From contig JAKSLJ010000006.1 in NCBI GenBank assembly GCA_024401275.1, forward strand, positions 1-64,000: a stretch of 64,000 nucleotides of DNA. The letters are read 5' to 3'. Position numbers and translations under genes: made by a program. Shown piece by piece: positions 24,037-31,905 of the stretch (position 1 is its first letter; the number at the start of each line of letters is the position of its first letter). The notes below the pieces were generated by a model, which worked only from the letters and a program-made list of their open reading frames with translations, was not told the origin of the DNA and did not search any database. The DNA is from Bacteroidaceae bacterium (lineage in GTDB: Bacteria; Bacteroidota; Bacteroidia; Bacteroidales; Bacteroidaceae).

Positions 24037-25743
24037 ATGAACATTGAATCAATCTATCAACGACTCGTTGAGTCGGCAAAGGGAACGGTGCTCCGCTTTC
24101 CTTTGACCATCGCCTTCCTCGCTACGCTTAGTCTTCAGTTGGTATATCTGGTGCTGGCTGAGGAGAGTCCTAATGCGCTGACATTCTTCCTTGCCGTGGG
24201 AATGTTAGTCAGTTTGCTCTACCACACTTGCGCAGAAGGTATGCCGGAAGAGAAAAAGGGCAAGGCTAACACCGCTTTGGGCATAGCATTAGCCGCTCTT
24301 TCCGGCGACAGTTTCCTTCTGCATGCCATGGACGAGATCTCCACAGCGATGGTCATTGCACAAACTGCCGCCATCACAGCCCTTGTCGTGGCTGTCTGTT
24401 TTCTGCCATTCTATAAAGAAAAGGACGATAGGAAGTCATGGAACTTCGTCTTCAACCTTATGCTCAGCGGTGCCATTGGCTATGCCGTCGGGCTCATCAT
24501 GTTGCTCGGATTGTTCTTCCTCTATTCCGGAAGCTGCGAGTTGTTTGGCTTGAAAGTGGAATATAAGGTTCATGGTGTGCTTGCAGTGCTCTGCCTTGTA
24601 ACAATACCTGTGCTCCTTTTCCTTATCCGCATACCAGAAGGCGAACAGAAGCACAACGATATGTTGCCGAAGAACCGCTTCGTTCTTGGCATCTCACGCT
24701 ACCTTTTCCTCCCTCTCGCCCTGCTCTACATGATTGTTCTCTATGTCTATGGAGCAAAGATTCTCTTCACTTGGACATTGCCAAAGGGAATGTTGGCAGG
24801 CATGGTCTCTGCACTAATGTTTGGAATAGTATGCCTTACATTCCTCCTTTACCCTTACATTAACGACAAGGAGCACAAAGGCTTCGAGAAGAAGGTGATG
24901 AGATGGCTTCTGCCTACCGTTCTGCCATTGCTTGTACTGATGAGCATAGGTCTTGGCAGACGACTTATGGACTACGGCATCACGGCAAACCGTCTCTATG
25001 TTCTCACGCTTAACGTTTGGTTCTACGCCGTTGCCATTGGTCTCTGGCTGAACAAGGCTCGCCGCATCCATTGGATAAGCATCAGCTTCTCTCTCATCCT
25101 CATAGCCACTTCGTGCCATCCGTTGAACTATACAAACATAGCTCGCTGGACAATCCTCAGTCGTTTTGACAAGGCGTTAGCAGCTTATCCTGCCAAGAAC
25201 ACAATTAAAGGGGATAACGACCTGCGCAAATATTTCCTATCAATACCGAAAGACGTTGCACACGAGCAGTATCGTGCCTTCTATGATTGTTCAGACGTTG
25301 ACTACAAATACTATACGGCGAAGCTCGGCGATGATGCACCCCGACTATACAGCTGGGACTACGATGACTTCATGGAAGACAAGGAGAAGGTCCTGAACTC
25401 ACGAGAGATGGAATACAACTATGACTGTAGCATTACAGTGCCTGAAGGCTACAAGAACATGTTGGATATAAACGTTAATCAAGCCATAGTTTCAAAACCA
25501 GATGACAAGCGCAAGGACATTGCAAATTTCGTTTATGATCTGAACGACAAGACCTTCAAGCTCAGTATTGCCGATCATGGCGTATTTGAAATACAGCACG
25601 CTGACCTTGACGACAACAAGGAATATGCCTACACATCGGAAGACAAGAACGCCGTGCTCGTTATCACGAGACTACATATCACGGAAAAAACTTTCGAAGA
25701 CGGCTATGGGTGCTACCTTTACGGCTATCTTTTCTTCAAGTAA
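24037..25743 (+). CDS. DUF4153 multi-spanning membrane protein
   Basis: 568 residues. The first 370 or so hold about ten or more membrane helices (LTIAFLATLSLQLVYLVL; FFLAVGMLVSLLYHT; LLPTVLPLLVLMSIGLG; ISISFSLILIATSC), and the last 200 form a soluble domain rich in Asp, Lys and Tyr. This layout fits DUF4153, a Bacteroidetes-enriched family of unknown function. The last 8 bp overlap the 3' end of the convergent vsr gene. Confidence 0.85.
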   Translation: MNIESIYQRLVESAKGTVLRFPLTIAFLATLSLQLVYLVLAEESPNALTFFLAVGMLVSLLYHTCAEGMPEEKKGKANTALGIALAALSGDSFLLHAMDEISTAMVIAQTAAITALVVAVCFLPFYKEKDDRKSWNFVFNLMLSGAIGYAVGLIMLLGLFFLYSGSCELFGLKVEYKVHGVLAVLCLVTIPVLLFLIRIPEGEQKHNDMLPKNRFVLGISRYLFLPLALLYMIVLYVYGAKILFTWTLPKGMLAGMVSALMFGIVCLTFLLYPYINDKEHKGFEKKVMRWLLPTVLPLLVLMSIGLGRRLMDYGITANRLYVLTLNVWFYAVAIGLWLNKARRIHWISISFSLILIATSCHPLNYTNIARWTILSRFDKALAAYPAKNTIKGDNDLRKYFLSIPKDVAHEQYRAFYDCSDVDYKYYTAKLGDDAPRLYSWDYDDFMEDKEKVLNSREMEYNYDCSITVPEGYKNMLDINVNQAIVSKPDDKRKDIANFVYDLNDKTFKLSIADHGVFEIQHADLDDNKEYAYTSEDKNAVLVITRLHITEKTFEDGYGCYLYGYLFFK

Positions 25744-26344
25744 GGCTTTCGTCTTCCGCAACCATACTCACTTCCTCTTCTTCCTGAATTTTGTAGGTCT
25801 TCACTTTTCTGAACCTATTCAGGAAGAGGCGGTTGAGTGTAAAGGCGAGTGAGGCAAGTGTCTGTTCCCTGACAGATGGCTTCAATTGGCACTCCCATAT
25901 CGTGATGGAGTACCAGCCCATCTGCAGTAGTTTTCGCTGCACTTCGGCGTCGCGTTCTTGGTTGCGCGTTATCTTCTTCGTCCAGAACTCCGTATTTGTT
26001 TTAGGAATCTTGCAACATTCTGAGCTTTCCAAGACACCAACCCCTCCCGACCTCCCCACAGGGGAGGGATTGCCTTCCGGATGGATTGGTCCTCCCCCTG
26101 TGGGGGAGTTAGAGGGGGTCTGGGTCGTATTATGTCCATGCCAGAAGCAACCATTCACGAATACGCAAGTCCTGTATTTCCGCAACACGATATCCGGTTT
26201 CCCTGGCAACCGCGGATGATTAAGCCGATATCGAAAACCGCATGCCCACAGATATTTGCGCACAATGATCTCCGGCTTCGTGTTCTTCGCACGAATGGCA
26301 GCCATCACTCTGTGGCGCTGTTCCTCTGTAAGTTTGTCTGGCAT
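25736..26344 (-). CDS. vsr: Very short patch repair endonuclease with in-frame repeat insertion
   Basis: 202 residues, against about 140-150 usual. Vsr nicks DNA 5' of T in T:G mismatches left by 5-methylcytosine deamination. Family features: TEEQRHRVMAAIRAKNTKPE, catalytic Asp51 in PGKPDIVL, and FVNGCFWHGH near residue 64. After HN the protein is interrupted by about 30 residues encoded by a double C-rich palindrome (26041-26119; TPSNSPTGGG and NPSPVGRSGG), then resumes with CCKIPKTNTEFW. A C-terminal extension is also present. No cytosine methylase gene adjoins it. Activity despite the insert is uncertain. Confidence 0.92.
   Translation of the reverse strand: MPDKLTEEQRHRVMAAIRAKNTKPEIIVRKYLWACGFRYRLNHPRLPGKPDIVLRKYRTCVFVNGCFWHGHNTTQTPSNSPTGGGPIHPEGNPSPVGRSGGVGVLESSECCKIPKTNTEFWTKKITRNQERDAEVQRKLLQMGWYSITIWECQLKPSVREQTLASLAFTLNRLFLNRFRKVKTYKIQEEEEVSMVAEDESLT
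26041..26119. repeat. Double C-rich palindromic element inside vsr
   Basis: Two hairpins, CCTCCCC-ACA-GGGGAGG (26051-26067) and CTCCCCC-TGT-GGGGGAG (26092-26108), flanked by CCCCTCCCGA and AGAGGGGGTC. The whole element keeps the vsr frame open and corresponds to residues about 76-101. Confidence 0.85.
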
Positions 26345-26373
26345 GGGAGATAGTTTATTAAGCTATTGAACGA

Positions 26374-27135
26374 TTATATTTCTATATATTTTGATGGCTC
26401 AAAGTCAGTATTCTCACCATGAAATGTATATCCAAGTTGGTTGCTCAAGCATTTTGTATTGCCTATAACTCCGTCTATATTGCGATGAGAATGTCCGTAA
26501 ATCCAATAGTCAATATCGGAATAGGCTATATAGTTTCCAAGTTCTACTGTGAAAGCACCATTGATTGGACTCCCCATAAAGTCTGGCGATGATAATTCAA
26601 AAGATGGAACATGATGAGTCACTACTATTTTCTTTTTTGCGGTACTATGTAAAACGGAATCTTTTATGAAATTCAAACACCGTTCATGCTCTTCATTGAA
26701 GTCAATTGCTGTCAAGGTATGTCCATTATACATAATTCTATGAAAGTCTGATACACAACGTTCTGTTTGAAAAGCATCTTGCACAGGGATATATGCCCAT
26801 AATGTTGAAACGATAAAATCAATGTCGTCCACTTTAACTGATACATTATAATACCAATGTACATTATGTCTGATTTCTCCTATCATGCCTTCTTTTAGCG
26901 TTGATAGATCATAATACTTATAGAACTCATGATTTCCAAGGCATACTATTACCTGACGATAGCTCTCTGAAGCCCAATCCCAGAAAGGATGGCGCATCAT
27001 ACTATCATCACCTAAATATATGGTATCGCCTGCAAGCACAAGGATATCACCCGTAACTGGTATTGGGTGTTCCTTCAGCCAATGAGCGTTTTCTTTAAAC
27101 TCCAGATGGAGGTCGCTCATGTATTGTATTTTCAT
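26374..27135 (-). CDS. Metallophosphoesterase (calcineurin-like)
   Basis: 253 residues, no signal peptide. The two-metal site is visible: SDLHLEF (Asp, His) near residue 6, VLAGDTIYLGD near 33, CLGNHEFY near 66, VTHHVP near 167 and a closing YGHSHRNIDG near 211. It is a soluble phosphoesterase; the substrate cannot be told (nucleotide, phosphoprotein or other). It has its own promoter (27188-27219) and lies 29 bp upstream of vsr. Its sequence is noticeably A/T-rich compared with its neighbours, which may reflect a separate history. Confidence 0.9.
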   Translation of the reverse strand: MKIQYMSDLHLEFKENAHWLKEHPIPVTGDILVLAGDTIYLGDDSMMRHPFWDWASESYRQVIVCLGNHEFYKYYDLSTLKEGMIGEIRHNVHWYYNVSVKVDDIDFIVSTLWAYIPVQDAFQTERCVSDFHRIMYNGHTLTAIDFNEEHERCLNFIKDSVLHSTAKKKIVVTHHVPSFELSSPDFMGSPINGAFTVELGNYIAYSDIDYWIYGHSHRNIDGVIGNTKCLSNQLGYTFHGENTDFEPSKYIEI

Positions 27136-27187
27136 GACTACTCTTTAGTATAAATGTGTTCTATTTATTGAGTTTTATGGAAACGAT

Positions 27188-27219
27188 GCAAAGGTACATA
27201 TTTTTTGAGATTTTATACA
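27188..27219 (-). promoter_or_regulatory. Promoter of the metallophosphoesterase gene
   Basis: The minus strand has TTG (complement of 27217-27219), a 21-bp spacer and TACCTTTG (complement of 27188-27195). Confidence 0.65.
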
Positions 27220-27251
27220 ATATTTTAATGTTTTTATTCCCTCTGTACACC

Positions 27252-27280
27252 AAAAAAGGTGGACCGAGTCCACCTTTTTT
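27252..27280 (-). terminator. Intrinsic terminator of the secreted-protein gene
   Basis: GGTGGA (27258-27263) and TCCACC (27269-27274) extended by six A and six T, loop CCGAG. It lies 8 bp past the stop of the gene at 27288 and works in either direction. Confidence 0.88.
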
Positions 27281-27287
27281 AAGTATT

Positions 27288-28721
27288 TTACATTACTTTG
27301 CTCATTTCATTAAGATATTTTTCGGTGAGCTTGTTCACCTGCTTTTGGCACTTGGTACCAACCTTTGAAAGGGAACCCAAATGGGCATAAATACCTATAA
27401 GCGCTTTGTTCTGTTTACTCAGGAAATCATTGAGGATGCCCTCCTTGATTAATTCAACGATGTGTTTCTTTTCAACTTTGTAGTCGTTGAGTGTTTTTAG
27501 TAGGTCTTCAAACTGCTTGTCTATCTGCTCGTTATGTTTTATTATTTGTTCAAAGAAGGTGTCCATGTCGCTTACTTCCTTACGCTTGCCACTCTGATAA
27601 ACTGTGCTTGTGCTGTTGAGTACTTTTGTAATGCCATTTTCCCATAAGTTCATTACGAGTTTTATTCTTTCTTCTATAGCCTGAGCTTTTGCCTGAACCG
27701 TTGCCAACTCATCCTCTGTCAAATTTGCAAACGGCCGAGAAGTTTGTTCTGCAGGAGAGTATTCAACCACATTTCCTTTTTCGTCAAGCACTACAGGTGA
27801 AGAGTTATCATCATTATCATATCCAGCAATCAAACTCTTGCCAGAGTAGCGTCCAACACGCTGCTCATAGTCACGGTCTTCGTCGTAGTAGCCATTATGG
27901 ACGGTGATGCGGTAAGTCTCGCCTGGCACCATGTCGAGGTTTATCCATGCAGAGCAAAGCGAACCGTCAGGGAAGATGCAACGGATGCGACCTGCCTTTG
28001 GCTTGTCGAGTTCTACGCTGTACTCAAATCGCTTGTTCACTACAGGCACGCAAGCTACATAGTCATCATCGGCGAGAGCGTTGAGTTCTTCGTATGAATC
28101 GGCGATATACACATTGTAAAGCGAATCCTTTATCTCGCCATCAATGCGGCCTTCAATCTTGAAAGTCTTGCTCGAATTTTCAAGATTCTGCTGGTAAATG
28201 TCTGGGCGTAGGGAGGTGACCATATATATATCGCCTTCCAAATCTCCTTTTTTATTCTTCTCCCATGTAATGGCATATACATCGCGCAACTGAGGGTTCT
28301 CAGTATTCTTCACAGCCATATACCACATCTCCTGATTCGTCTCTGTACGCAGGTTGAGGGTCTTCTGTCCAGGTTCATTGTTGACAACTTTGATAGAGTA
28401 GAAATCCCTGTCGCCTGGTACAAGATGCAGAATCTGATAGCAGAGGTGCTCATCAGATGTGAATGCCATTCTTATGAAATCAGCTTCAATTGCGTCACCA
28501 CATACGAAATGGGTAATCTTCTCGCTTGATTCTATCTGGTTGGTATTTGGGTTCTTGATGACAGAGTATCTCTGCTTGTCGGTCTGCCCATACATATTGA
28601 CGATATAATCGAAGCGGCTAATCACGTTTGTAGGTACATTGGCATTAGCCTTTGACTTCTGTGCGCTGGCTGTTGCAACTGCTGCAAGAGCAATGAGCAA
28701 CATTACAAATATCTTTTTCAT
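27288..28721 (-). CDS. Secreted protein of unknown function
   Basis: 477 residues from the ATG at 28721, where the signal peptide MKKIFVMLLIALAAVATASAQ begins; the frame extends 7 codons upstream without support. The N-terminal 180 residues look beta-rich (VISRFDYIVNMYGQTD; HLCYQILHLVPGDRDFYSIK). A middle part (FKIEGRIDGEIKDSLYNVYI and RIRCIFPDG) resembles a small beta-sandwich as in DUF4369-type domains. The C-terminal 130 residues are helical, probably coiled coil (ATVQAKAQAIEERIKLVMNLWENG). It follows the sigma/anti-sigma genes on the same strand and may be a target of them. Confidence 0.8.
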   Translation of the reverse strand: MKKIFVMLLIALAAVATASAQKSKANANVPTNVISRFDYIVNMYGQTDKQRYSVIKNPNTNQIESSEKITHFVCGDAIEADFIRMAFTSDEHLCYQILHLVPGDRDFYSIKVVNNEPGQKTLNLRTETNQEMWYMAVKNTENPQLRDVYAITWEKNKKGDLEGDIYMVTSLRPDIYQQNLENSSKTFKIEGRIDGEIKDSLYNVYIADSYEELNALADDDYVACVPVVNKRFEYSVELDKPKAGRIRCIFPDGSLCSAWINLDMVPGETYRITVHNGYYDEDRDYEQRVGRYSGKSLIAGYDNDDNSSPVVLDEKGNVVEYSPAEQTSRPFANLTEDELATVQAKAQAIEERIKLVMNLWENGITKVLNSTSTVYQSGKRKEVSDMDTFFEQIIKHNEQIDKQFEDLLKTLNDYKVEKKHIVELIKEGILNDFLSKQNKALIGIYAHLGSLSKVGTKCQKQVNKLTEKYLNEMSKVM

Positions 28722-28734
28722 ACTATAAGAACGG

Positions 28735-28778
28735 CCCCACAAGCTCCCCCAAGGGGAGATGTTAATAGCTTTGTGGGA
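28735..28778. repeat. C-rich palindromic element
   Basis: Nested hairpin: CCCACAAGCT pairs with AGCTTTGTGGG around CTCCCC-CAA-GGGGAG, followed by ATGTTAATAG. The GGGGAGATGTTAATAG half recurs exactly at 51471-51486, also just upstream of a gene start. Confidence 0.75.
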
Positions 28779-28895
28779 TGATTTTAAGTTTATAAATTGA
28801 ATATAAGTTATTGCAAAGAGTGGCAGACTAAAAGTTTCTTTAATCTTTTATTACCTAACTCACAAATTATGAAAAAACTATTATCTGCCCCCAAG

Positions 28896-28931
28896 TCTAT
28901 TAAAAGTTCCCCCTTGGGGGGCTAGGGGGTC
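28896..28931. repeat. C-rich palindromic element
   Basis: TCTATTAAAAGTTCCCCCTTG followed by GGGGGCTAGGGGGTC, touching the stop codon of the anti-sigma gene. It is nearly the same as the copy at 51531-51566. The stretch 28779-28895 holds no gene I can support. Confidence 0.75.
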
Positions 28932-28932
28932 T

Positions 28933-29616
28933 TTATTTTTCTGCGGTTTGTTCGTAATAATGATTTGCTATTTCGAGTTCCAGCTCCATCCATTTGAGGT
29001 AAGCTTCATTTGCTTGTCTCCTCATCAGAGCAATTTCCTCTTCTGTATATTTGTAGTTCTCAGGACGGGTTATCGGAATGTCTCGTTCGGTGAGAACTCT
29101 CGGCTTCTGCTGAGGCTGAGGCTTTTCCGCTACTGCCAAGAGTGGTTCTTGCTCAACGGATTCCTCTATCGGTTCTGTAACTTGCGGCTTATATTCCTCC
29201 ACATTAGCCTTTATAACCGGAGGGGTAAATATAACAGTTGCGGGAGTTTGCGCTTCCTGTTTCTGTGGTTTCTCAGGTTCTGCTTTGGCTATAAGAGGTT
29301 GAGCGTCATCCGGTTTGGTTTCTTGCAACTGATTCTTTGCCGGTTCTTTTTCAACCTTAGCGACTTCAGTCTTGCCTGAATCCGTAACATCTTGCTTTGG
29401 TGGAGTGAAGTTAACCGCTATTATTGCCGCTACGCAAGCCGCTGCTACCCATGGCCATATAAGGCGCAAAGATTTCTTTGCCGGTTTATTGTTGACCTCC
29501 TTCTCCACACGCTTCATGAGTCGTGCGTTCAGGTCTTTAGGCATCGGAGGACGCGACAGTTCCTCCTGGCGAATCGCTTCGTGGAGATTTTTCTTAATGT
29601 TTCTGTCCTCTGTCAT
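28933..29616 (-). CDS. Probable anti-sigma factor, single membrane helix
   Basis: 227 residues. The N-terminal 45 are charged and helical (IKKNLHEAIRQEELSRPPMPKDLNAR), followed by one membrane helix near residues 48-66 (LIWPWVAAACVAAIIAVNF), then a long Pro/Glu/Gln/Lys-rich periplasmic linker and a short helical end. It is not a recognised FecR domain. The start overlaps the sigma-factor stop by 4 bp (ATGA), which indicates translational coupling, and this is the reason for calling it an anti-sigma factor. Function is inferred from topology and context. Confidence 0.75.
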   Translation of the reverse strand: MTEDRNIKKNLHEAIRQEELSRPPMPKDLNARLMKRVEKEVNNKPAKKSLRLIWPWVAAACVAAIIAVNFTPPKQDVTDSGKTEVAKVEKEPAKNQLQETKPDDAQPLIAKAEPEKPQKQEAQTPATVIFTPPVIKANVEEYKPQVTEPIEESVEQEPLLAVAEKPQPQQKPRVLTERDIPITRPENYKYTEEEIALMRRQANEAYLKWMELELEIANHYYEQTAEK

Positions 29617-30170
29617 GATTGTAGCATTTTAATGATTTTACAAAGTTTCTTTCTTGCTCTGCTGAGCTTTGAAGCGATGGTTGTCGGAATGGATTCCGTT
29701 ATGAAGGCTATCTCCTTCAAGCTCAGCTCGTCGTAGTAGAACATTGTGATGAGAGCTTGTTCATCGGGCGGCAGATGGTGGATAGCTGTCTGTATCAGTT
29801 GTACTGTTTCCTCGTCAGGTTTGCCTAATGTTGCATTAACCTCTTCTTCCGACAACTTCTCAGCCTTGCCTTCGTGGTCTTCAAAGTATATCACCTTCTG
29901 CCGTTTTCGCCGCAGGAATGATATTGACTCGTTGTAGGCTATTCGGGAGATCCATGTCTTCAGCGACGACTTTTCCGCATCAAACATCCCTATATTACTG
30001 AAGACTTTCACAAACACATCCTGATACACTTCCTCAGCATCTTGCACAGCCGTTACCAGCCGCAACACCTGAGCCCAGACATGATTGCCGTAAAGCTCCA
30101 GCGCCTGTTGCTGCATTTTGGGACTTTGCCGTCTCAGTCCCTCAATGATATGTATCTCGGTTTCTGCCAT
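29613..30170 (-). CDS. ECF-type RNA polymerase sigma factor
   Basis: 185 residues. Region 2 is visible as AEEVYQDVFVKVFSNIGMFD then LKTWISRIAYNESISFLRRK, and region 4 as HLPPDEQALITMFYYDELSLKEIAFI, then TIASKLSRARKKLCKII. ECF factors are held by a membrane anti-sigma factor and released by an envelope signal. The coupled downstream gene has the expected single-helix topology. Upstream (30171-30419) a long inverted repeat separates it from the symporter; no clear promoter box is seen. Confidence 0.94.
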   Translation of the reverse strand: MAETEIHIIEGLRRQSPKMQQQALELYGNHVWAQVLRLVTAVQDAEEVYQDVFVKVFSNIGMFDAEKSSLKTWISRIAYNESISFLRRKRQKVIYFEDHEGKAEKLSEEEVNATLGKPDEETVQLIQTAIHHLPPDEQALITMFYYDELSLKEIAFITESIPTTIASKLSRARKKLCKIIKMLQS

Positions 30171-30312
30171 TATTTATGTTGTCTTCTATTTATATATACG
30201 CAGAAAACAAGCGAAACATTGCATGAGATGGCAGAAAAACGCAAAAAAAGAGGAAAACCGCTAAGTTTTCCTCCTAATACCATAGGAAATAATATATGAG
30301 TTGTCCCCATGA

Positions 30313-30384
30313 TGTAGGGCGAGGATTTCCGAGCCGTTGACCGCACGAATCACTGTGTTGCGGCTCGGAAATCCTCGCCCTACA
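30313..30384. repeat. 24-bp perfect inverted repeat
   Basis: Arms 30313-30336 and 30361-30384 are perfect reverse complements (TGTAGGGCGAGGATTTCCGA onward), with a 24-nt loop that can itself pair CAC/GTG. It is G/C-rich against an A/T-rich background. No transposase is present. It could be a MITE-like repeat or a strong bidirectional stop between the symporter's 3' end and the sigma gene. Confidence 0.8.
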
Positions 30385-30419
30385 AGCAAAAAGGACAAAT
30401 GCTATATAGTCTCCATAAA

Positions 30420-31631
30420 TTAAGGCTGTGATTTCCTTGATTTGTCCTCATTATGCTGAAGAATCACGGCACAGCTGGCATCGCCTGTGATGGACATTGT
30501 GGTTCTGCCCATGTCAATGATGCGGTCAATGCCTGCTGCTATTGCGACACACTCCAGTGGTATGCCAGCCGATGCGAAAACCATAGCCATAAGGGCAAGC
30601 GAACCTCCCGGAATGCCCGGTGTGCCGATAGAAGCTATCGTGGCAGAGGTGGCAATGGCGATATACTGCGACATGCTAAGCTCCATGCCACAGCAAGTTG
30701 CCATGAACACGCTGGTAACTCCAAGATAGATGGCTACACCGTCCATGTTGACCGTTGCACCGAGCGACAATACGAAGTTGCCCAAGTCTTTTTTTACGCC
30801 CATTCGTTCTGTACACTGCATGGTGTATGGCAGTGTGGCAACGCTAGAGTCGCTGGAGTAGGCAAAGAGCATGGCAGGAAACATCTTTCGGAAGAATTCC
30901 GTTGGCTTCTTGCCGCCCATAACCCACACACATGGAGCGTAAACCAACAAGGCATGAAGCACGAAGCATAAATATGCCACACCGATAAGCACTGCGTATG
31001 AACCTAACACGCTCGGACCATTTTCCGCTACCACTGGCGTAAGCATGCAGAATACTCCTATCGGAGCCACAGCCATGATGTATGAGAGAATCTTTGCTAT
31101 CACCTCGTTGAGACTAACGATGAGGTCTTTTGTCGGCTTTCCCTTCTCTCCAACATGGACTATGGCAAAGCCGAAGAACAAGGCTATAACGATAACCTGC
31201 ATCATCTGTGTGGACGATATTGGCTCAATGATGTTCTTAGGGAATATGTTCACCAGCTGATCCATGAGAGTGATCTGGGGAATCTCCATGGCTTCAACGC
31301 CTTCGAGGTTGATGGTAGGGAAATATGAGGTCAGGAAGGTAGATACCACAAGGCCCAGCGTAACCGCTACGATGGTGGTACAGGTGAAATAAACCATTGC
31401 CCTGATGCCAATCTTTCCTACCTTACGGATGTCCTCCATTGACAGCACACCGGAGATTATCGATACTATCACGAGTGGTACCACGATAAACTTCAGGAGG
31501 TTAAGGAATATCGTACCGAAAGGCAGTATGTATTCGTCTGCCACAGAGGCGCAGTCCTGCATCAGTGTTCCTACGATTATGGATAGCACCAGGGCTATGA
31601 TGATTTGCATCGTTACGGAGAGTCTCTTCAT
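30420..31631 (-). CDS. Dicarboxylate/amino acid:cation symporter (DAACS family)
   Basis: 403 residues with about eight membrane helices and two re-entrant loops. Family motifs: LNLLKFIVVPLVIVSIISG, the serine-rich hairpin (AYSSDSSVATLP), GATVNMDGVAIYLG (NMDG sodium/substrate site), and TPGIPGGSLALMAMV. Members take up glutamate, aspartate or C4-dicarboxylates with Na+ or H+; substrate cannot be fixed here. It has its own promoter at about 31707. Its 3' end faces the 24-bp inverted repeat. Confidence 0.93.
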   Translation of the reverse strand: MKRLSVTMQIIIALVLSIIVGTLMQDCASVADEYILPFGTIFLNLLKFIVVPLVIVSIISGVLSMEDIRKVGKIGIRAMVYFTCTTIVAVTLGLVVSTFLTSYFPTINLEGVEAMEIPQITLMDQLVNIFPKNIIEPISSTQMMQVIVIALFFGFAIVHVGEKGKPTKDLIVSLNEVIAKILSYIMAVAPIGVFCMLTPVVAENGPSVLGSYAVLIGVAYLCFVLHALLVYAPCVWVMGGKKPTEFFRKMFPAMLFAYSSDSSVATLPYTMQCTERMGVKKDLGNFVLSLGATVNMDGVAIYLGVTSVFMATCCGMELSMSQYIAIATSATIASIGTPGIPGGSLALMAMVFASAGIPLECVAIAAGIDRIIDMGRTTMSITGDASCAVILQHNEDKSRKSQP

Positions 31632-31706
31632 AATTATTGTGTACTTGGGTTAAACATTCGGTCCAATCGGCAGACATCTGCACAGAGGCATTGGGTGTTT
31701 CGGGTG

Positions 31707-31714
31707 CAAAGTTA
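31707..31714 (-). promoter_or_regulatory. Promoter -7 box of the symporter
   Basis: The minus strand reads TAACTTTG. No TTG is seen 19-21 bp upstream. Confidence 0.6.
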
Positions 31715-31814
31715 ACAAAAAGTTTTGAAAATACTTATCGAAGTACTTGTATATATGCAGAAAACATGCAAAATATCGCAAGGGATGGTAAAAACACAAA
31801 AAAGATAAAAAACG

Positions 31815-31852
31815 AAGAGGATATGCCTTGAAGAAAATAGGCATATCCTCTT
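31815..31852 (-). terminator. Terminator of the T9SS cargo operon
   Basis: A 13-bp stem, AAGAGGATATGCC (31815-31827) with GGCATATCCTCTT (31840-31852), followed on the minus strand by TCGTTTTTT. It ends the four-gene run 31.9-42.9 kb. Confidence 0.88.
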
Positions 31853-31905
31853 TTGTAGTTATAAATGCTTTTGATGCTAAAAGATAGCTTATGTTTTATC
31901 GGAAC

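Noticed and set aside
28779..28895. A small gene between the secreted protein and anti-sigma gene
   Set aside because: No frame has both a plausible start and meaningful composition; the stretch is A/T-rich leader.
30313..30384. Ends of an insertion sequence
   Set aside because: The arms are only 24 bp apart and there is no transposase between or near them.
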